Source of the DNA: JAGOTP01 sp964443315
GTDB taxonomy: Bacteria > Patescibacteriota > Patescibacteriia > 2-12-FULL-60-25
Length of the DNA stretch: 49,311 nt
Reading direction: 5' to 3'
NCBI GenBank assembly: GCA_964443315.1
Contig: CAYUCP010000001.1
Coordinates: 1 to 49,311 of the forward strand
Shown here: in pieces, positions 1 through 7,741 of the stretch
Layout: each line of letters begins with the position of its first letter
How positions within the stretch are numbered: position 1 is the stretch's first letter
The notes under the pieces: model-generated
Seen by the model: only the letters and a program-made list of their open reading frames with translations
Told to the model about the DNA's origin: nothing
Databases searched by the model: none
Position numbers and translations under genes: made by a program

Positions 1-91
1 CGTGAAGGCTGCCCGCTCAATGCTCTGTGAAAAGCCCTTGAGTTTTGTTATGGCTCCGAGGGTGGGGATCGAACCCACGGCCAAGGGATTA

Positions 92-639
92 CACGTGTCT
101 CTACGTTTCCGTAAAGGGTGGACTATATCTTTCTCGCAAGCGAGATGAGGCGCTTCCCCCAACACTGTTGGAGTACTCCCAAAATGGGATAGTCTCTGAA
201 CCTTTCTTACATTTCTGTAAGACTTGGCTGCTGATTACCATGATCATCTGATTGATAATGGACAGGCTTCCAGCAATTCACCTCAAGTTTCAATCGACGT
301 TGCCGTCGAAAGCTGCGTTATACCGGCGTGAATCTCTCGATGACAGTTCGCGCAAACGAGTACACACTTATCTACCTCTGCTTTTACTTTCGTCCAAGCT
401 CGGGTAAGGCCATTCATAGAAATACCGAAGTCCTTCTTAGAAGGATCCGAATGGTGGAATTCTAGAGCGCCCATGCAGCGTGCGTATCCGCACATCTGAC
501 ATTTGCCTCCCTTGTACTCCACCGCCATTTCACGAACGCGCTGTCGTCGTTTTGCGACCGCCTTCTTGAGATAATCAGCACGATCGGCATAGGAACGCTT
601 TTTCATAGAACTTTACAGTTTATGAATAAGCTCGTGTTC
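92..639 (-). ncRNA. Group I self-splicing intron in tRNA-Asn
   Basis: This 548-nt insertion lies between U35 and U36 of the anticodon. On the minus strand the conserved core appears in the right order after the endonuclease gene: a P-like element (AATTGCTGGAAGCC), a Q-like element (AATCAGCAGCCAAG), an R-like element with the P7 guanosine site (GTTCAGAGACTATCC) and an S element (AAGATATAGTCC). The 5' exon ends in U and the intron ends in G, as the group I rule requires. I could not identify the internal guide sequence for P1 by eye. The ORF occupies the 5' half, upstream of the catalytic core. Confidence 0.9.
283..606 (-). CDS. HNH homing endonuclease encoded in the intron
   Basis: A 107-aa basic protein. 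The N-terminus is rich in Lys and Arg. It is followed by CQMCG and CANCHREIH (two CxxC zinc pairs) flanking LEFHHSDP, the HNH metal-finger arrangement in which the HH supplies the catalytic and metal-binding histidines. Small HNH proteins of this kind are known in group I introns, where they cut intronless alleles and so spread the intron. The gene lies wholly inside the intron, starting 33 nt from its 5' end. The family assignment is firm; homing activity at intronless tRNA-Asn genes is inferred from the location. Confidence 0.88.
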   Translation of the reverse strand: MKKRSYADRADYLKKAVAKRRQRVREMAVEYKGGKCQMCGYARCMGALEFHHSDPSKKDFGISMNGLTRAWTKVKAEVDKCVLVCANCHREIHAGITQLSTATSIET

Positions 640-711
640 ACAGTCCCCTGCTCTACCGCTGAGCTACCTCGGAATGTTGAAAGGTACCACCTGTTTTTCA
701 CAGGTGCGGGC

Positions 712-740
712 AGTCTAACAATCTAGGATTTTTGTGGCAA
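712..740 (-). promoter_or_regulatory. Promoter of tRNA-Asn
   Basis: Minus-strand TTGCCA (735-740), 17-nt spacer, TAGACT (712-717). A 7-bp hairpin (688-706) sits between the promoter and the mature 5' end at 673. The same TTGCCA/TAGACT pair, including the GATTGT just before the -10 box, occurs upstream of the tRNA-Met gene at 29457. The rest of 741-833 holds only a weak TGACCT/AGGTCA inverted repeat and no gene I can support. Confidence 0.7.
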
Positions 741-833
741 GTGGATGCTTTAGAATTGACCTGAAGGGACCAGAGACTGATCCATTTAGGTCACTGGGGA
801 TTAGTGGCGCCGCTAACGAAAGCGTCTGCCGTA

Positions 834-852
834 TAGGCTCCCCATGAGCCTA
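834..852 (-). terminator. Hairpin downstream of the kinase gene
   Basis: TAGGCTC and GAGCCTA form a 7-bp stem with a 5-nt loop, 33 nt after the kinase stop codon. No U tract follows on the minus strand, so it is either a factor-dependent or 3'-end-protecting structure rather than a classical intrinsic terminator. Confidence 0.4.
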
Positions 853-884
853 GAGATGTGACCACACCTACGTGTACTGCCCGG

Positions 885-2591
885 CTAGCGCGCGCTGCAC
901 TCCGGGCGTCGATCGCCCCGCCGGCACTTGGGCTGGCAGAGGCGACACCAGGGCCGCCGGTCGCCGTGGACGATGTCGCACGAATCGGCCGGAGCCTGGC
1001 ACTGTTCGAGACCGCGGACCGGATGGTCCGGGTCGGTGCGGAGCTGCTCGGCGATCGAGCTGCCGCCGCGCCCCGCGCAGCAGGCGCTCACGAGCTGGGC
1101 CCGGAGCTGCGCTGCCTCCGTCTGGACGACGGGCGGCGTGGGCTGGTTGTGGCGGTTACCGCGATCGCGGTGGCGACCGTGACGAACCGCGGTCTCCGAG
1201 GTCGCGTCGACCTCAGTTTCCACGGCCGCGTCTGCCACGTCCTCGACGTAGTCGACCGACGCATCGGCGACATCCGTCGTGACGAGTCCGCTGTCGGTGC
1301 TCGACCCCGCGTCGGACGCGTTGAGCGCCGTCGGCTGGGGCCGGGCGGCCGTAGCCCCCGCGTCGCGGCTGGAACCTGCCTTGGGGGGCGTGGTCAGCTG
1401 GACGACGAGGAGAATGACCAGCGAGACGAAAACCGCCCCGATGGCCACGATGCGAGCGGGCAGACGCCTCATGCGGGCACCGGCCTTCACGCCACTGTTG
1501 TGCGTGACCGGCGAGAGCGTGAAGTTGGCGGGCTCTCGCTCGGCCATGGTTGCGTCGTTGTTGCCGAGCGACTTCACCGCCGGAACCGGCAGCATCCGCG
1601 TCATCTCAGCGAACACCGACGGCGCGGGCGGCTCAGGCGTTTCGCGACCGAGGAGCTTGGCGATGATCTCGAGCGGCTCCATCATGCTCGGGTACCGCTT
1701 CTCGGGATCGGGGTCCAGCATGCGACCCAGCATCTCGACGAGCTGCGGGTACTTGTCCTGGAGCCAGGCGGGGATGTGCCCAGTGCAGGACGCGAACCCG
1801 CCGATGAGCTCCCCGACCCTCCAGCTCAACACGTTGGTCCAGTTGGGCTCATCCGTCGCCCCTTCCGGAACACGTGCGTACGGGATCTGGCCAGTGAGCA
1901 TCTCGAAGAGCACTGCGCCGGCCGAGAACTGATCAGCCCTCGCTCCCACATCCTTGGCCCCGCGCATCTGCTCAGGAGCCATGTACATGGGAGTACCCAT
2001 CAGCGCGTTCTTCTGGGTCAGGACGGTCACCTCGCTGCTGTCGACCCGGGCGATCCCGAAGTCGAGCAACTTGGGCGTGATCTTCGTCCCCTTGCGGGCG
2101 AGGAAGACGTTCGAGGGCTTGATGTCACGGTGGGTGATCCCGTTGACGTGTGCCTCCTCGAGACCGTGGAAGAACCCGAAGGCGTATTGCAGCGCTTCGG
2201 GGAGCTCGTCCTCGCTGAACCCGCGCTCGATGCGGGCCTCGAGGTCTTCGCCGTCGAGAATCTCCATCGCGAGAAAGAGCTCGTTCTCGTGCGACCCGAA
2301 GGAATACACCTTGACGATGTTCTCCGAATCGATCCGAGCCATGCTCGTTGCCTCGCGGCGGAAACGGGAGGCGTACTCGGTGAGTCCCTCCGGGTCCACG
2401 ACCTTGAGCGCGACTCGTCGGCTCAGGGAGTAATCGAAGGCGCGGTACACGGCCCCCATCCCCCCAAACCCGATCACGCTTTCCAGTCGGTACTGGCCAG
2501 GACGCTCTTGTCCCGGCTCATCGCTCTTTGGACCCATCCATGACCCTACGCGGGCACGGGCGATCCGTTCGAGTTCTTCGGGGTTTTTCAC
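885..2591 (-). CDS. Membrane-anchored Ser/Thr protein kinase (PknB/Hanks type)
   Basis: 568 aa, GTG start with a GAAAGGAAAG purine stretch upstream. All kinase landmarks are present: glycine loop GFGGMGAVYRA (41-51), catalytic Lys in VALKV (63), HRDIKPSN (154-161), DFG (177-179), APE (205-207). One transmembrane helix follows at about 381-400, so the kinase is cytoplasmic and the remaining ~165 residues are outside. That part is an Asp/Ala/Val/Ser-rich linker followed by a tail with eight cysteines, including C-x2-C-x3-C-x8-C near the end. The architecture and acidic DA-rich linker resemble myxobacterial kinases. The coding sequence is far more GC-rich than rpoD/dnaG next to it. It stands alone between tRNA-Asn and rpoD with its own promoter. 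Substrates are unknown; acquisition by transfer is an inference from composition. Confidence 0.93.
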   Translation of the reverse strand: MKNPEELERIARARVGSWMGPKSDEPGQERPGQYRLESVIGFGGMGAVYRAFDYSLSRRVALKVVDPEGLTEYASRFRREATSMARIDSENIVKVYSFGSHENELFLAMEILDGEDLEARIERGFSEDELPEALQYAFGFFHGLEEAHVNGITHRDIKPSNVFLARKGTKITPKLLDFGIARVDSSEVTVLTQKNALMGTPMYMAPEQMRGAKDVGARADQFSAGAVLFEMLTGQIPYARVPEGATDEPNWTNVLSWRVGELIGGFASCTGHIPAWLQDKYPQLVEMLGRMLDPDPEKRYPSMMEPLEIIAKLLGRETPEPPAPSVFAEMTRMLPVPAVKSLGNNDATMAEREPANFTLSPVTHNSGVKAGARMRRLPARIVAIGAVFVSLVILLVVQLTTPPKAGSSRDAGATAARPQPTALNASDAGSSTDSGLVTTDVADASVDYVEDVADAAVETEVDATSETAVRHGRHRDRGNRHNQPTPPVVQTEAAQLRAQLVSACCAGRGGSSIAEQLRTDPDHPVRGLEQCQAPADSCDIVHGDRRPWCRLCQPKCRRGDRRPECSAR

Positions 2592-2787
2592 TGCTAGGGC
2601 TTTCCTTTCGTTGAAGGCCTTGGTCGTATTGCACGACCCTGCATTGCTTATTGCGTGGTCACATTGTCGAAGGTGCGCATTCCGTCTGAATCACACCCCC
2701 TCTCCTGCGGAAAATACCGTAATTTTCCCCAAAAGACAGGGCGCGACTGGCTGCATCATACCGAACCAGCCCTAAACGGAACAGGAA

Positions 2788-2816
2788 ATTTAAGCAGTTT
2801 TAGCCTATTTTGTCAA
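2788..2816 (-). promoter_or_regulatory. Promoter of the kinase gene with a long leader
   Basis: Minus-strand TTGACA (2811-2816), 17-nt spacer, TTAAAT (2788-2793), a near-consensus sigma-70 promoter. The leader to the GTG start is about 190 nt, in contrast to the nearly leaderless core genes. Within it, GGTCGT/ACGACC (2622-2638) makes a 6-bp hairpin that could be an operator or RNA structure. No gene is visible in 2592-2839. Confidence 0.65.
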
Positions 2817-2839
2817 TCACCCACCTCAAATTAGATGAA

Positions 2840-2925
2840 GTGGGTGAAGGAGAGGTCCCGACTGACGAGACCATGGTGTTCGCGAAGCGATTTGCTGAGG
2901 AAGGAGGGACCTCTCCTTCACCCAC
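2840..2925 (-). repeat. Perfect 20-bp inverted repeat downstream of rpoD
   Basis: The 20-nt arm at 2840-2859 is the exact reverse complement of 2906-2925, with a 46-nt loop. It begins 6 nt after the rpoD stop codon. A third segment, 2817-2824 (TCACCCAC), is also complementary to the first 8 nt of the left arm (2840-2847), so two hairpins are mutually exclusive. The structure overlaps the upstream side of the kinase promoter. It may terminate rpoD, but no U tract follows; a regulatory or mobile origin cannot be excluded. Confidence 0.75.
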
Positions 2926-2931
2926 GACCTT

Positions 2932-4409
2932 TTAGTAATCCGCGAGGCGTTTCACTAATGGATGCTGTTGAATCTTTTCGAGGGCTTTGGCCTCGATCTG
3001 ACGAATACGTTCACGCGTAACATCGAACTCCTTTCCAACCTCTTCCAGCGTGTGCCCTACTCCGTCCGCTAAGCCGAAACGCATTTCCAAAATCTTTTGT
3101 TCACGTGGGTTTAAGTCTTTGATGATATCACGCACGTAATCACGCAAGAGCTCAAGTGCTGCGGCACGGTCAGGCGCCACGTTCTTCACGTCTTCGATGA
3201 AGTCTTCAAGTGCAGAGTCTTCTTCATCATCACCGACCGGCGTTTCGAGCGAGACCGTATCCTGCGAAATCTTGATAATATGACGCACCTTGTNNNNNNN
3301 NNNNNNNNNNNNNNNNNNNNNNNNNNNNNNNNNNNNNNNNNNNNNNNNNNNNNNNNNNNNNNNNNNNNNNNNNNNNNNNNNNNNNNNNNNNNNGGCGTTT
3401 CGAGCGAGACCGTATCCTGCGAAATCTTGATAATATGACGCACCTTGTCGACATCTTGTCCCATTTCCGCGGCGATTTCTTCTGGCAACGGTTCACGACC
3501 AAGCTCCTGGATGAGTTCGCGCTCGATCTGCTGGAACTTGTTGATCGTTTCGACCATGTGCACCGGAATACGAATCGTACGCGACTGGTCGGCGAGCGCA
3601 CGGGTGATCGCCTGACGGATCCACCACGTTGCATACGTCGAGAATTTGAACCCTTTTCGGTACTCGAACTTCTTGACCGCACGGAATAATCCAATATTTC
3701 CTTCCTGAATCAAGTCGAGGAGCGAGAGCGACTTTCCCGTGAACTTCTTTGCGATCGAAACCACGAGACGCAAGTTCGCTTCGATCAACCGACGCTCAGC
3801 CTCTTTCTCGCCACGTTCTTTGCGTTTGGCGAGTGCGACTTCTTCAGCAGCGGTAAGCAGTGGAATTTTTCCAATCTCACGCAAATACACCTGAATCGAG
3901 TCGGCCGTGAGTTCAAGTGGATCAATTTTAATCTGACGTTCGTCGGCGCTATGAAGGCCCTGCAAGATGCCGAGACGTTCTTTGTTGCGACCAAGCAATC
4001 CATCCTTTTGCTCAACCCAACTGATCCCCGCCGCATCTAGACGATCAACAAACCCTTCGAACACATCGATGTAGTCTTCAACTTCAGAGAACGCAAAGAC
4101 AATTTCCTGCTCCGTGATAAAACCACGTGAACGCGCCTTCGCAAACAATTTCTCCAGCGCTTCTGGGGTTGGTGGCTTCGCCTTCACGTATGGTCCACGT
4201 GGAAGCTGTGGGACTGGTTTCTTGGCTACCGCTTTAGTAGGAGCTTTGCCCTTGGCAACAACTGGCACACCTTTTTTCACAGGCATTTTCGCAACTGGTT
4301 TTTTTGGCGCGTGCTTTTTCGCATCAGCTGCGGCCTTCCGCTTTTTTAACGACGGCGTCGTTGCATGAAAAATCTTCTTCGCTTTCGAAACGAGCTTCTT
4401 TAAAGGCAT
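2932..4409 (-). CDS. rpoD: Primary sigma factor RpoD (sigma-70), split by an assembly gap
   Basis: Confers promoter recognition on RNA polymerase. After removing the artefactual 155 nt (100 N plus a repeated 55 bp) the frame is continuous, giving about 440 aa. A Lys/Ala/Pro-rich N-terminus is followed by region 1.2 (DSIQVYLREIGKIPLL), region 2 (LIEANLRLVVSIAKKF, LLDLIQEGNIGLFRAV, FSTYATWWIRQAI), region 3, and region 4 with EMRFGL and the helix-turn-helix TLEEVGKEFDVTRERIRQIE. ATG 4409 or GTG 4415 can start it; the dnaG stop lies 8-14 nt upstream, so dnaG-rpoD form an operon, the classical macromolecular-synthesis arrangement. No Shine-Dalgarno sequence is visible. Confidence 0.95.
3239..3448. 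other. Scaffold gap with duplicated contig ends
   Basis: 3294-3393 is 100 N. The 55 bp before it (3239-3293) are repeated exactly after it (3394-3448). This is the signature of two contigs that overlap by one k-mer joined as a scaffold. Collapsing one copy and the Ns restores the rpoD frame. Confidence 0.95.
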
Positions 4410-4423
4410 ACGCACGGGTTGGG

Positions 4424-6244
4424 TTAGTGGAGATCTTGGAATTGCCGCATGAGATCAGCGATCTGAGCTTGATCGCCAATACGCTCGGCTTGCCGCATGG
4501 CTTCTTCTAATTCGCGACGACGTTTGGTGAGGCGTTCTGATCGAAGCAGAACGACCAGCGCACGAACATCACGCTCTAGAGCTGCGGCTGTTTGAGTTAG
4601 TAGGTCTCGTTCCGCTAAAAAAGCGGCTGCCTCGAAGGCGTCACGCTCCTCTGAACGAAGGTCAGGAGGCAGCGCTAGGGATGACCCGGCGCGAGGTCCG
4701 GGGGAAGAAACACCATGAATTTGTGGCGAATTATACGATTTTACGAGCCGTTCGTAAAGAGACTTATGCACGGGGGTTTCAAATTCTTCCGGCTTCCACC
4801 CCAACGCTGTGTGAAAGACTGAGAAAACGCTTGGATTAGCCAAAATAGACGCGAGAAGGAATCGCTCACGCTCGACCTCTTTGGAAGGGAGTTCTTTGGT
4901 TGGGGTTTCGGCTGGACGTGGAGCGGGTGTTGGCTGCATCGCTGTTTGGACCCGAGCAGTCGCCGTCGAACGCTGAAGTGCTTCTCGGAGCGAGGCTTCC
5001 CCTACTCCTAAATCCTGCGCCAGTCGGCGAATCCAACTATCACGCTCTACCGGGTCGATAATCCGTCGAATTTCCGGCAAGAGCTCCTGCGCAATACGCT
5101 TCTTTCCTTCTGGCGTATGCACCTCTTTTTCATGGGCGAACGTCTGCGCATACAACCAGTCCATAATGCTCACCGCTGATTGAATCGCTTCTTTCCACAG
5201 CGAAACATCTTTGCGGACCGCTTCGTCCGGATCCTTCCCCGCACCAGGCGGCAGCGTAATGATCTTGATCGAAAAATCCTGGGCACGCGCGAGGTCGAGT
5301 CCACGAATTGTCGCGATACGCCCAGCACTATCGGCATCGAAGGCGATCGCGAGCTTGGTTGTGAAGCGCTTCAGCAAATGGAGCTGTTCCGAGGTCAGTG
5401 CCGTTCCACTACACGCCACCACATTCGTCACGCCAAACTGATGCGATGACACCACGTCCATATTCCCTTCTACCAGCACCGCTAAGTCTGCACGACGAAT
5501 TTCTCCCTTTGCCTTATCGAGTCCGTAGAGGACGGCTGACTTGCGATAGACCGCTGTTTCCGGTGTGTTCACGTACTTTGCTTCTTTGACGTCAGCTTGA
5601 AGCACGCGACCCGTAAACCCAACAACATTGCCTTGCACATCGAGGATCGGAAACATCAGGCGATCACGGAAACGATCATAGATTCCGTCACCACGTTCGC
5701 GCTTCGAAGCGAGACCGGCACGGAGCAACTCATCAGCCGTTACGCCTTTTTTTATGAGCGCATCCGTCATCGCCTGCCACCCATCAGGAGCGTAGCCAAT
5801 TTTAAAGAGATCACTCGTGAGATCATCTACTCCGCGCTTCTTGAGGTACGCCCGCGCATGCTCTGCTTGGGGCAACGTCTGCAAGCACGCTTGGAAAAAT
5901 TTAGCCGCAAGCGCATTCACGTCCTGTAGACGATGACGGTCCCCTGACTGCTTCGCATCGTACTCTGGCAAAATCACACCGGCCTTCTGAGCAAGAAACG
6001 CCAGCGCCTCCCGAAACTCCATCCCTTCGATCTTTTCAATAAACGTAAAGTGATCGCCGCCCTCGTTACACCCAAAACAGCGCCAGCTCTGGCGGGTGCG
6101 AGACACGAAAAACGACGGCGAGCGCTCCTGATGAAACGGACAGCACGCCTTAAACGACCCACTCCCAGCGGGCTTTAAGGTCACATAGTCTCCCACGACA
6201 TCGACAATATCGAGGCGGGTTTTAATATCCTGGGTAGAGTCCAT
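4424..6244 (-). CDS. dnaG: DNA primase DnaG
   Basis: 606 aa; synthesises RNA primers for replication. The N-terminal CHC2 zinc-binding domain has C35-x2-H38 and C56-x2-C59. The central Toprim domain shows LVEGNMDVV and AFDADSAGR (metal-binding Glu and DxD). The C-terminal region is the DnaB-interacting helical part. I chose ATG 6244 because MDSTQDIKTRLDIVDVVGDYV is the canonical N-terminus; the frame stays open further upstream only as an antisense artefact of the GC-rich genes there. It is followed by rpoD after about 10 nt. Confidence 0.95.
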   Translation of the reverse strand: MDSTQDIKTRLDIVDVVGDYVTLKPAGSGSFKACCPFHQERSPSFFVSRTRQSWRCFGCNEGGDHFTFIEKIEGMEFREALAFLAQKAGVILPEYDAKQSGDRHRLQDVNALAAKFFQACLQTLPQAEHARAYLKKRGVDDLTSDLFKIGYAPDGWQAMTDALIKKGVTADELLRAGLASKRERGDGIYDRFRDRLMFPILDVQGNVVGFTGRVLQADVKEAKYVNTPETAVYRKSAVLYGLDKAKGEIRRADLAVLVEGNMDVVSSHQFGVTNVVACSGTALTSEQLHLLKRFTTKLAIAFDADSAGRIATIRGLDLARAQDFSIKIITLPPGAGKDPDEAVRKDVSLWKEAIQSAVSIMDWLYAQTFAHEKEVHTPEGKKRIAQELLPEIRRIIDPVERDSWIRRLAQDLGVGEASLREALQRSTATARVQTAMQPTPAPRPAETPTKELPSKEVERERFLLASILANPSVFSVFHTALGWKPEEFETPVHKSLYERLVKSYNSPQIHGVSSPGPRAGSSLALPPDLRSEERDAFEAAAFLAERDLLTQTAAALERDVRALVVLLRSERLTKRRRELEEAMRQAERIGDQAQIADLMRQFQDLH

Positions 6245-6282
6245 GCGCGTGACAAACGATAGTCCCTCTGAACGTACCACGC

Positions 6283-6311
6283 TTGTGCCTTTTCCCAAAG
6301 TCAGGCAGTCT
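6283..6311 (+). promoter_or_regulatory. Possible promoter of the 6344-7567 gene pair
   Basis: TTGTGC (6283-6288), 17-nt spacer, CAGTCT (6306-6311). A GTCTTC/GAAGAC hairpin (6308-6329) overlaps the expected start site. The -10 box is poor, so this is tentative. Confidence 0.35.
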
Positions 6312-6343
6312 TCTCGGTCGCGCGAAGACCATTCCACCCTCGC

Positions 6344-6736
6344 GTGACACAGTTCGACAACATGAAGAGAGTTGCACAAGAGAAAGTGAACCTGGCAGGG
6401 ATCAGGGCAGGTGTCTGCATCCTGCAGCTCGAACCGCGCTACTGGCGCGTACTCGATGAGCTGCACACTGATCTTCAGAGGGCCTACGAGACCGCCCAAG
6501 ACTACTACAGAGTGAACCATGACGGCTCGACCGTGTCGTTCACCACAACGCCTGAGCGCATCGTAGTCGAGTGTCGGAGACACCAGCTGCTGTCCGCCCT
6601 CATCCTCGCATCGCTTGCGGCGAGCGCGAGCGAGATCACCCTCACCGTGGTGATCTGCGATGACGACCGCAGCCCTGCCTCCCTTCACCTGAAGGTCCAC
6701 AAGGGCGAGATCTCTGAAGCTGTCTACGAAGCCTGA
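6344..6736 (+). CDS. Unknown GC-rich accessory protein, first of a pair
   Basis: 130 aa from GTG 6344; ATG 6362 (MKRVAQEK) is an alternative, and neither has a clear ribosome binding site. Soluble, with no signal peptide. A helical N-terminal half is followed by a strand-rich stretch and a hydrophobic segment (LLSALILASLAASAS) too weak to be a sure membrane helix. I recognise no family. GC-rich third codon positions and the opposite orientation to dnaG and uvrB separate it from its neighbours. It ends 9 nt before the next gene, so the two are cotranscribed. Confidence 0.6.
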   Translation: MTQFDNMKRVAQEKVNLAGIRAGVCILQLEPRYWRVLDELHTDLQRAYETAQDYYRVNHDGSTVSFTTTPERIVVECRRHQLLSALILASLAASASEITLTVVICDDDRSPASLHLKVHKGEISEAVYEA

Positions 6737-6745
6737 GGTACTAGG

Positions 6746-7567
6746 ATGCATCATTTCCTCGCCAGCGTGGTGCGCGTGATGGCGGCTCTGGTCCGTCATC
6801 GCAACAGCCGAGAGTTCGACGATGGAGCCGTAGAAGAACTGCTCACGCGGTTCAGCGCCACGTCCCGAGTGGGAATCTACCTGCTCTACGACTCGCAGTA
6901 TCGAGATGGGAAAGTCCCCCTCTACCAGCTCGAGTTCGCGTCAAGCGCAAACAGCGCTCAACTCTATCTCGACACCTGCATCACCGATCCTCTCGTGAAG
7001 ATCGCGATGCTGGGCGTGGTAGCCTTAGCCTCCCTTGAACAGAAGCGGTCGTTCGCACTCTCGATCAAAGATGAGCGTGGGCCGTTCAAGATCCTGTTTG
7101 AAAACCGAGACATCGCCACTCAGCCACCAATCTCGAAAGATCATCGCACTGGCGGTCTGCGCCTCGCGATCCTGACGAGCGCCATCACCGTCGCAGAACA
7201 GCTCGAACTCGAACCACTCGACGACAAGCTCGTTCGTGAGCTTTGGCGCTGTGGCTTCGTGGTACCTGCACCCATCGGCGATCAACGGATCGTGGTGAAA
7301 TGGCAGGACGGCTCCAAGACGAAGCTCTTGGCCGAAGTTCACGCGCAAGGGTACATCGCGTATCCGCCCGTCGTGGACTACAGCTACCCACAATTCCTTC
7401 TCGTCTGCGCCGCTATCTGGGCGATGAGTGCGGTTAAGCGCGAACCCGTTTTCACGCTCCCGAACCTTCGACGATACGCAGCGCACCTGCAGTCAGCATC
7501 TGTCTGCAACGGGGTGTGTTCGCTGAAGCGCGCAGAGCGCAGCGAAGCGATTAAGCCCACCAATTGA
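6746..7567 (+). CDS. Unknown GC-rich accessory protein, second of a pair
   Basis: 273 aa, ATG start preceded by GAGGTACTAGG. The protein is mixed alpha/beta with no signal peptide and one mildly hydrophobic stretch near the C-terminus (FLLVCAAIWAMSAV). No catalytic motif or family is recognised. Cotranscribed with the 130-aa gene upstream. Two hairpins follow, CCGCGA/TCGCGG (7581-7596) and the terminator at 7616. Composition is clearly GC-rich compared with dnaG and uvrB, so the pair was probably acquired. Confidence 0.65.
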   Translation: MHHFLASVVRVMAALVRHRNSREFDDGAVEELLTRFSATSRVGIYLLYDSQYRDGKVPLYQLEFASSANSAQLYLDTCITDPLVKIAMLGVVALASLEQKRSFALSIKDERGPFKILFENRDIATQPPISKDHRTGGLRLAILTSAITVAEQLELEPLDDKLVRELWRCGFVVPAPIGDQRIVVKWQDGSKTKLLAEVHAQGYIAYPPVVDYSYPQFLLVCAAIWAMSAVKREPVFTLPNLRRYAAHLQSASVCNGVCSLKRAERSEAIKPTN

Positions 7568-7615
7568 ACATTCTGGCTCTCCGCGAACGCTCGCGGGGAA
7601 GCCATCAGACGGTCC

Positions 7616-7650
7616 GAGGCCCACCGTACACAAGGGCCTCGTTTGTATTT
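7616..7650 (+). terminator. Terminator of the 6344-7567 operon
   Basis: GAGGCCC (7616-7622) pairs with GGGCCTC (7634-7640), followed by GTTTGTATTT. A 7-bp GC stem plus T-rich tail fits intrinsic termination. Confidence 0.65.
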
Positions 7651-7664
7651 AGAAACACAAGGCC

Positions 7665-7728
7665 TAGGCAAGGAATAAATATTCTGTTATAAACAGGTCC
7701 CACGGTTTGAGGGTGATTGAATTCACCC
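7665..7728 (+). promoter_or_regulatory. Promoter and palindromic leader element of the 7742 gene
   Basis: TAGGCA (7665-7670), 17-nt spacer, TATAAA (7688-7693). Downstream is the perfect palindrome GGGTGA-ttgaat-TCACCC (7711-7728), just before the AGGAAGG ribosome binding site. Its place between start site and RBS suits an operator or a translation-controlling hairpin. Confidence 0.5.
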
Positions 7729-7741
7729 AGGAAGGCAGATC

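Larger units (their letters stand above)
51..673 (-). tRNA. tRNA-Asn(GUU), interrupted by a group I intron
   Basis: The two exons are 640-673 (5' half) and 51-91 (3' half with encoded CCA). Joined, they give a normal cloverleaf: acceptor TCCGAGG/CCTCGGA, D stem GCTC/GAGC, anticodon stem GGGGA/TCCCT, loop CTGTTAA with anticodon GTT, T arm GTGGG-TTCGATC-CCCAC, discriminator G73 and CCA. G73 and the GGACTGTTAATCC stem-loop are typical of bacterial tRNA-Asn. Reading straight through the 5' exon would suggest a His anticodon (GTG), but G73 argues against His and only splicing after U35 restores a 7-nt loop with U before the 5' splice site and G at the intron's end. asnS in the same window would charge the product. 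Confidence 0.9.

Noticed and set aside
640..673. tRNA-His(GTG) reading of the 5' half
   Set aside because: Requires a loop taken from intron bases; G73, the Asn-type stem-loop and the group I splice rule all favour tRNA-Asn(GTT).
711..720. Integron attC-like GTCTAACA sequences here, at 29599 and at 36630
   Set aside because: Each is the reverse complement of a -10 box (TAGACT) in a promoter, and no matching GTTRRRY core or integrase was found.
858..2543. Long plus-strand open frame of about 560 codons
   Set aside because: It is antisense to the kinase gene, which has full domain motifs; GC-rich coding sequence leaves the opposite strand open by chance.
6245..6799. N-terminal extension of dnaG
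   Set aside because: The frame is open only because the GC-rich gene on the other strand keeps it so; similarity to primase begins at ATG 6244.
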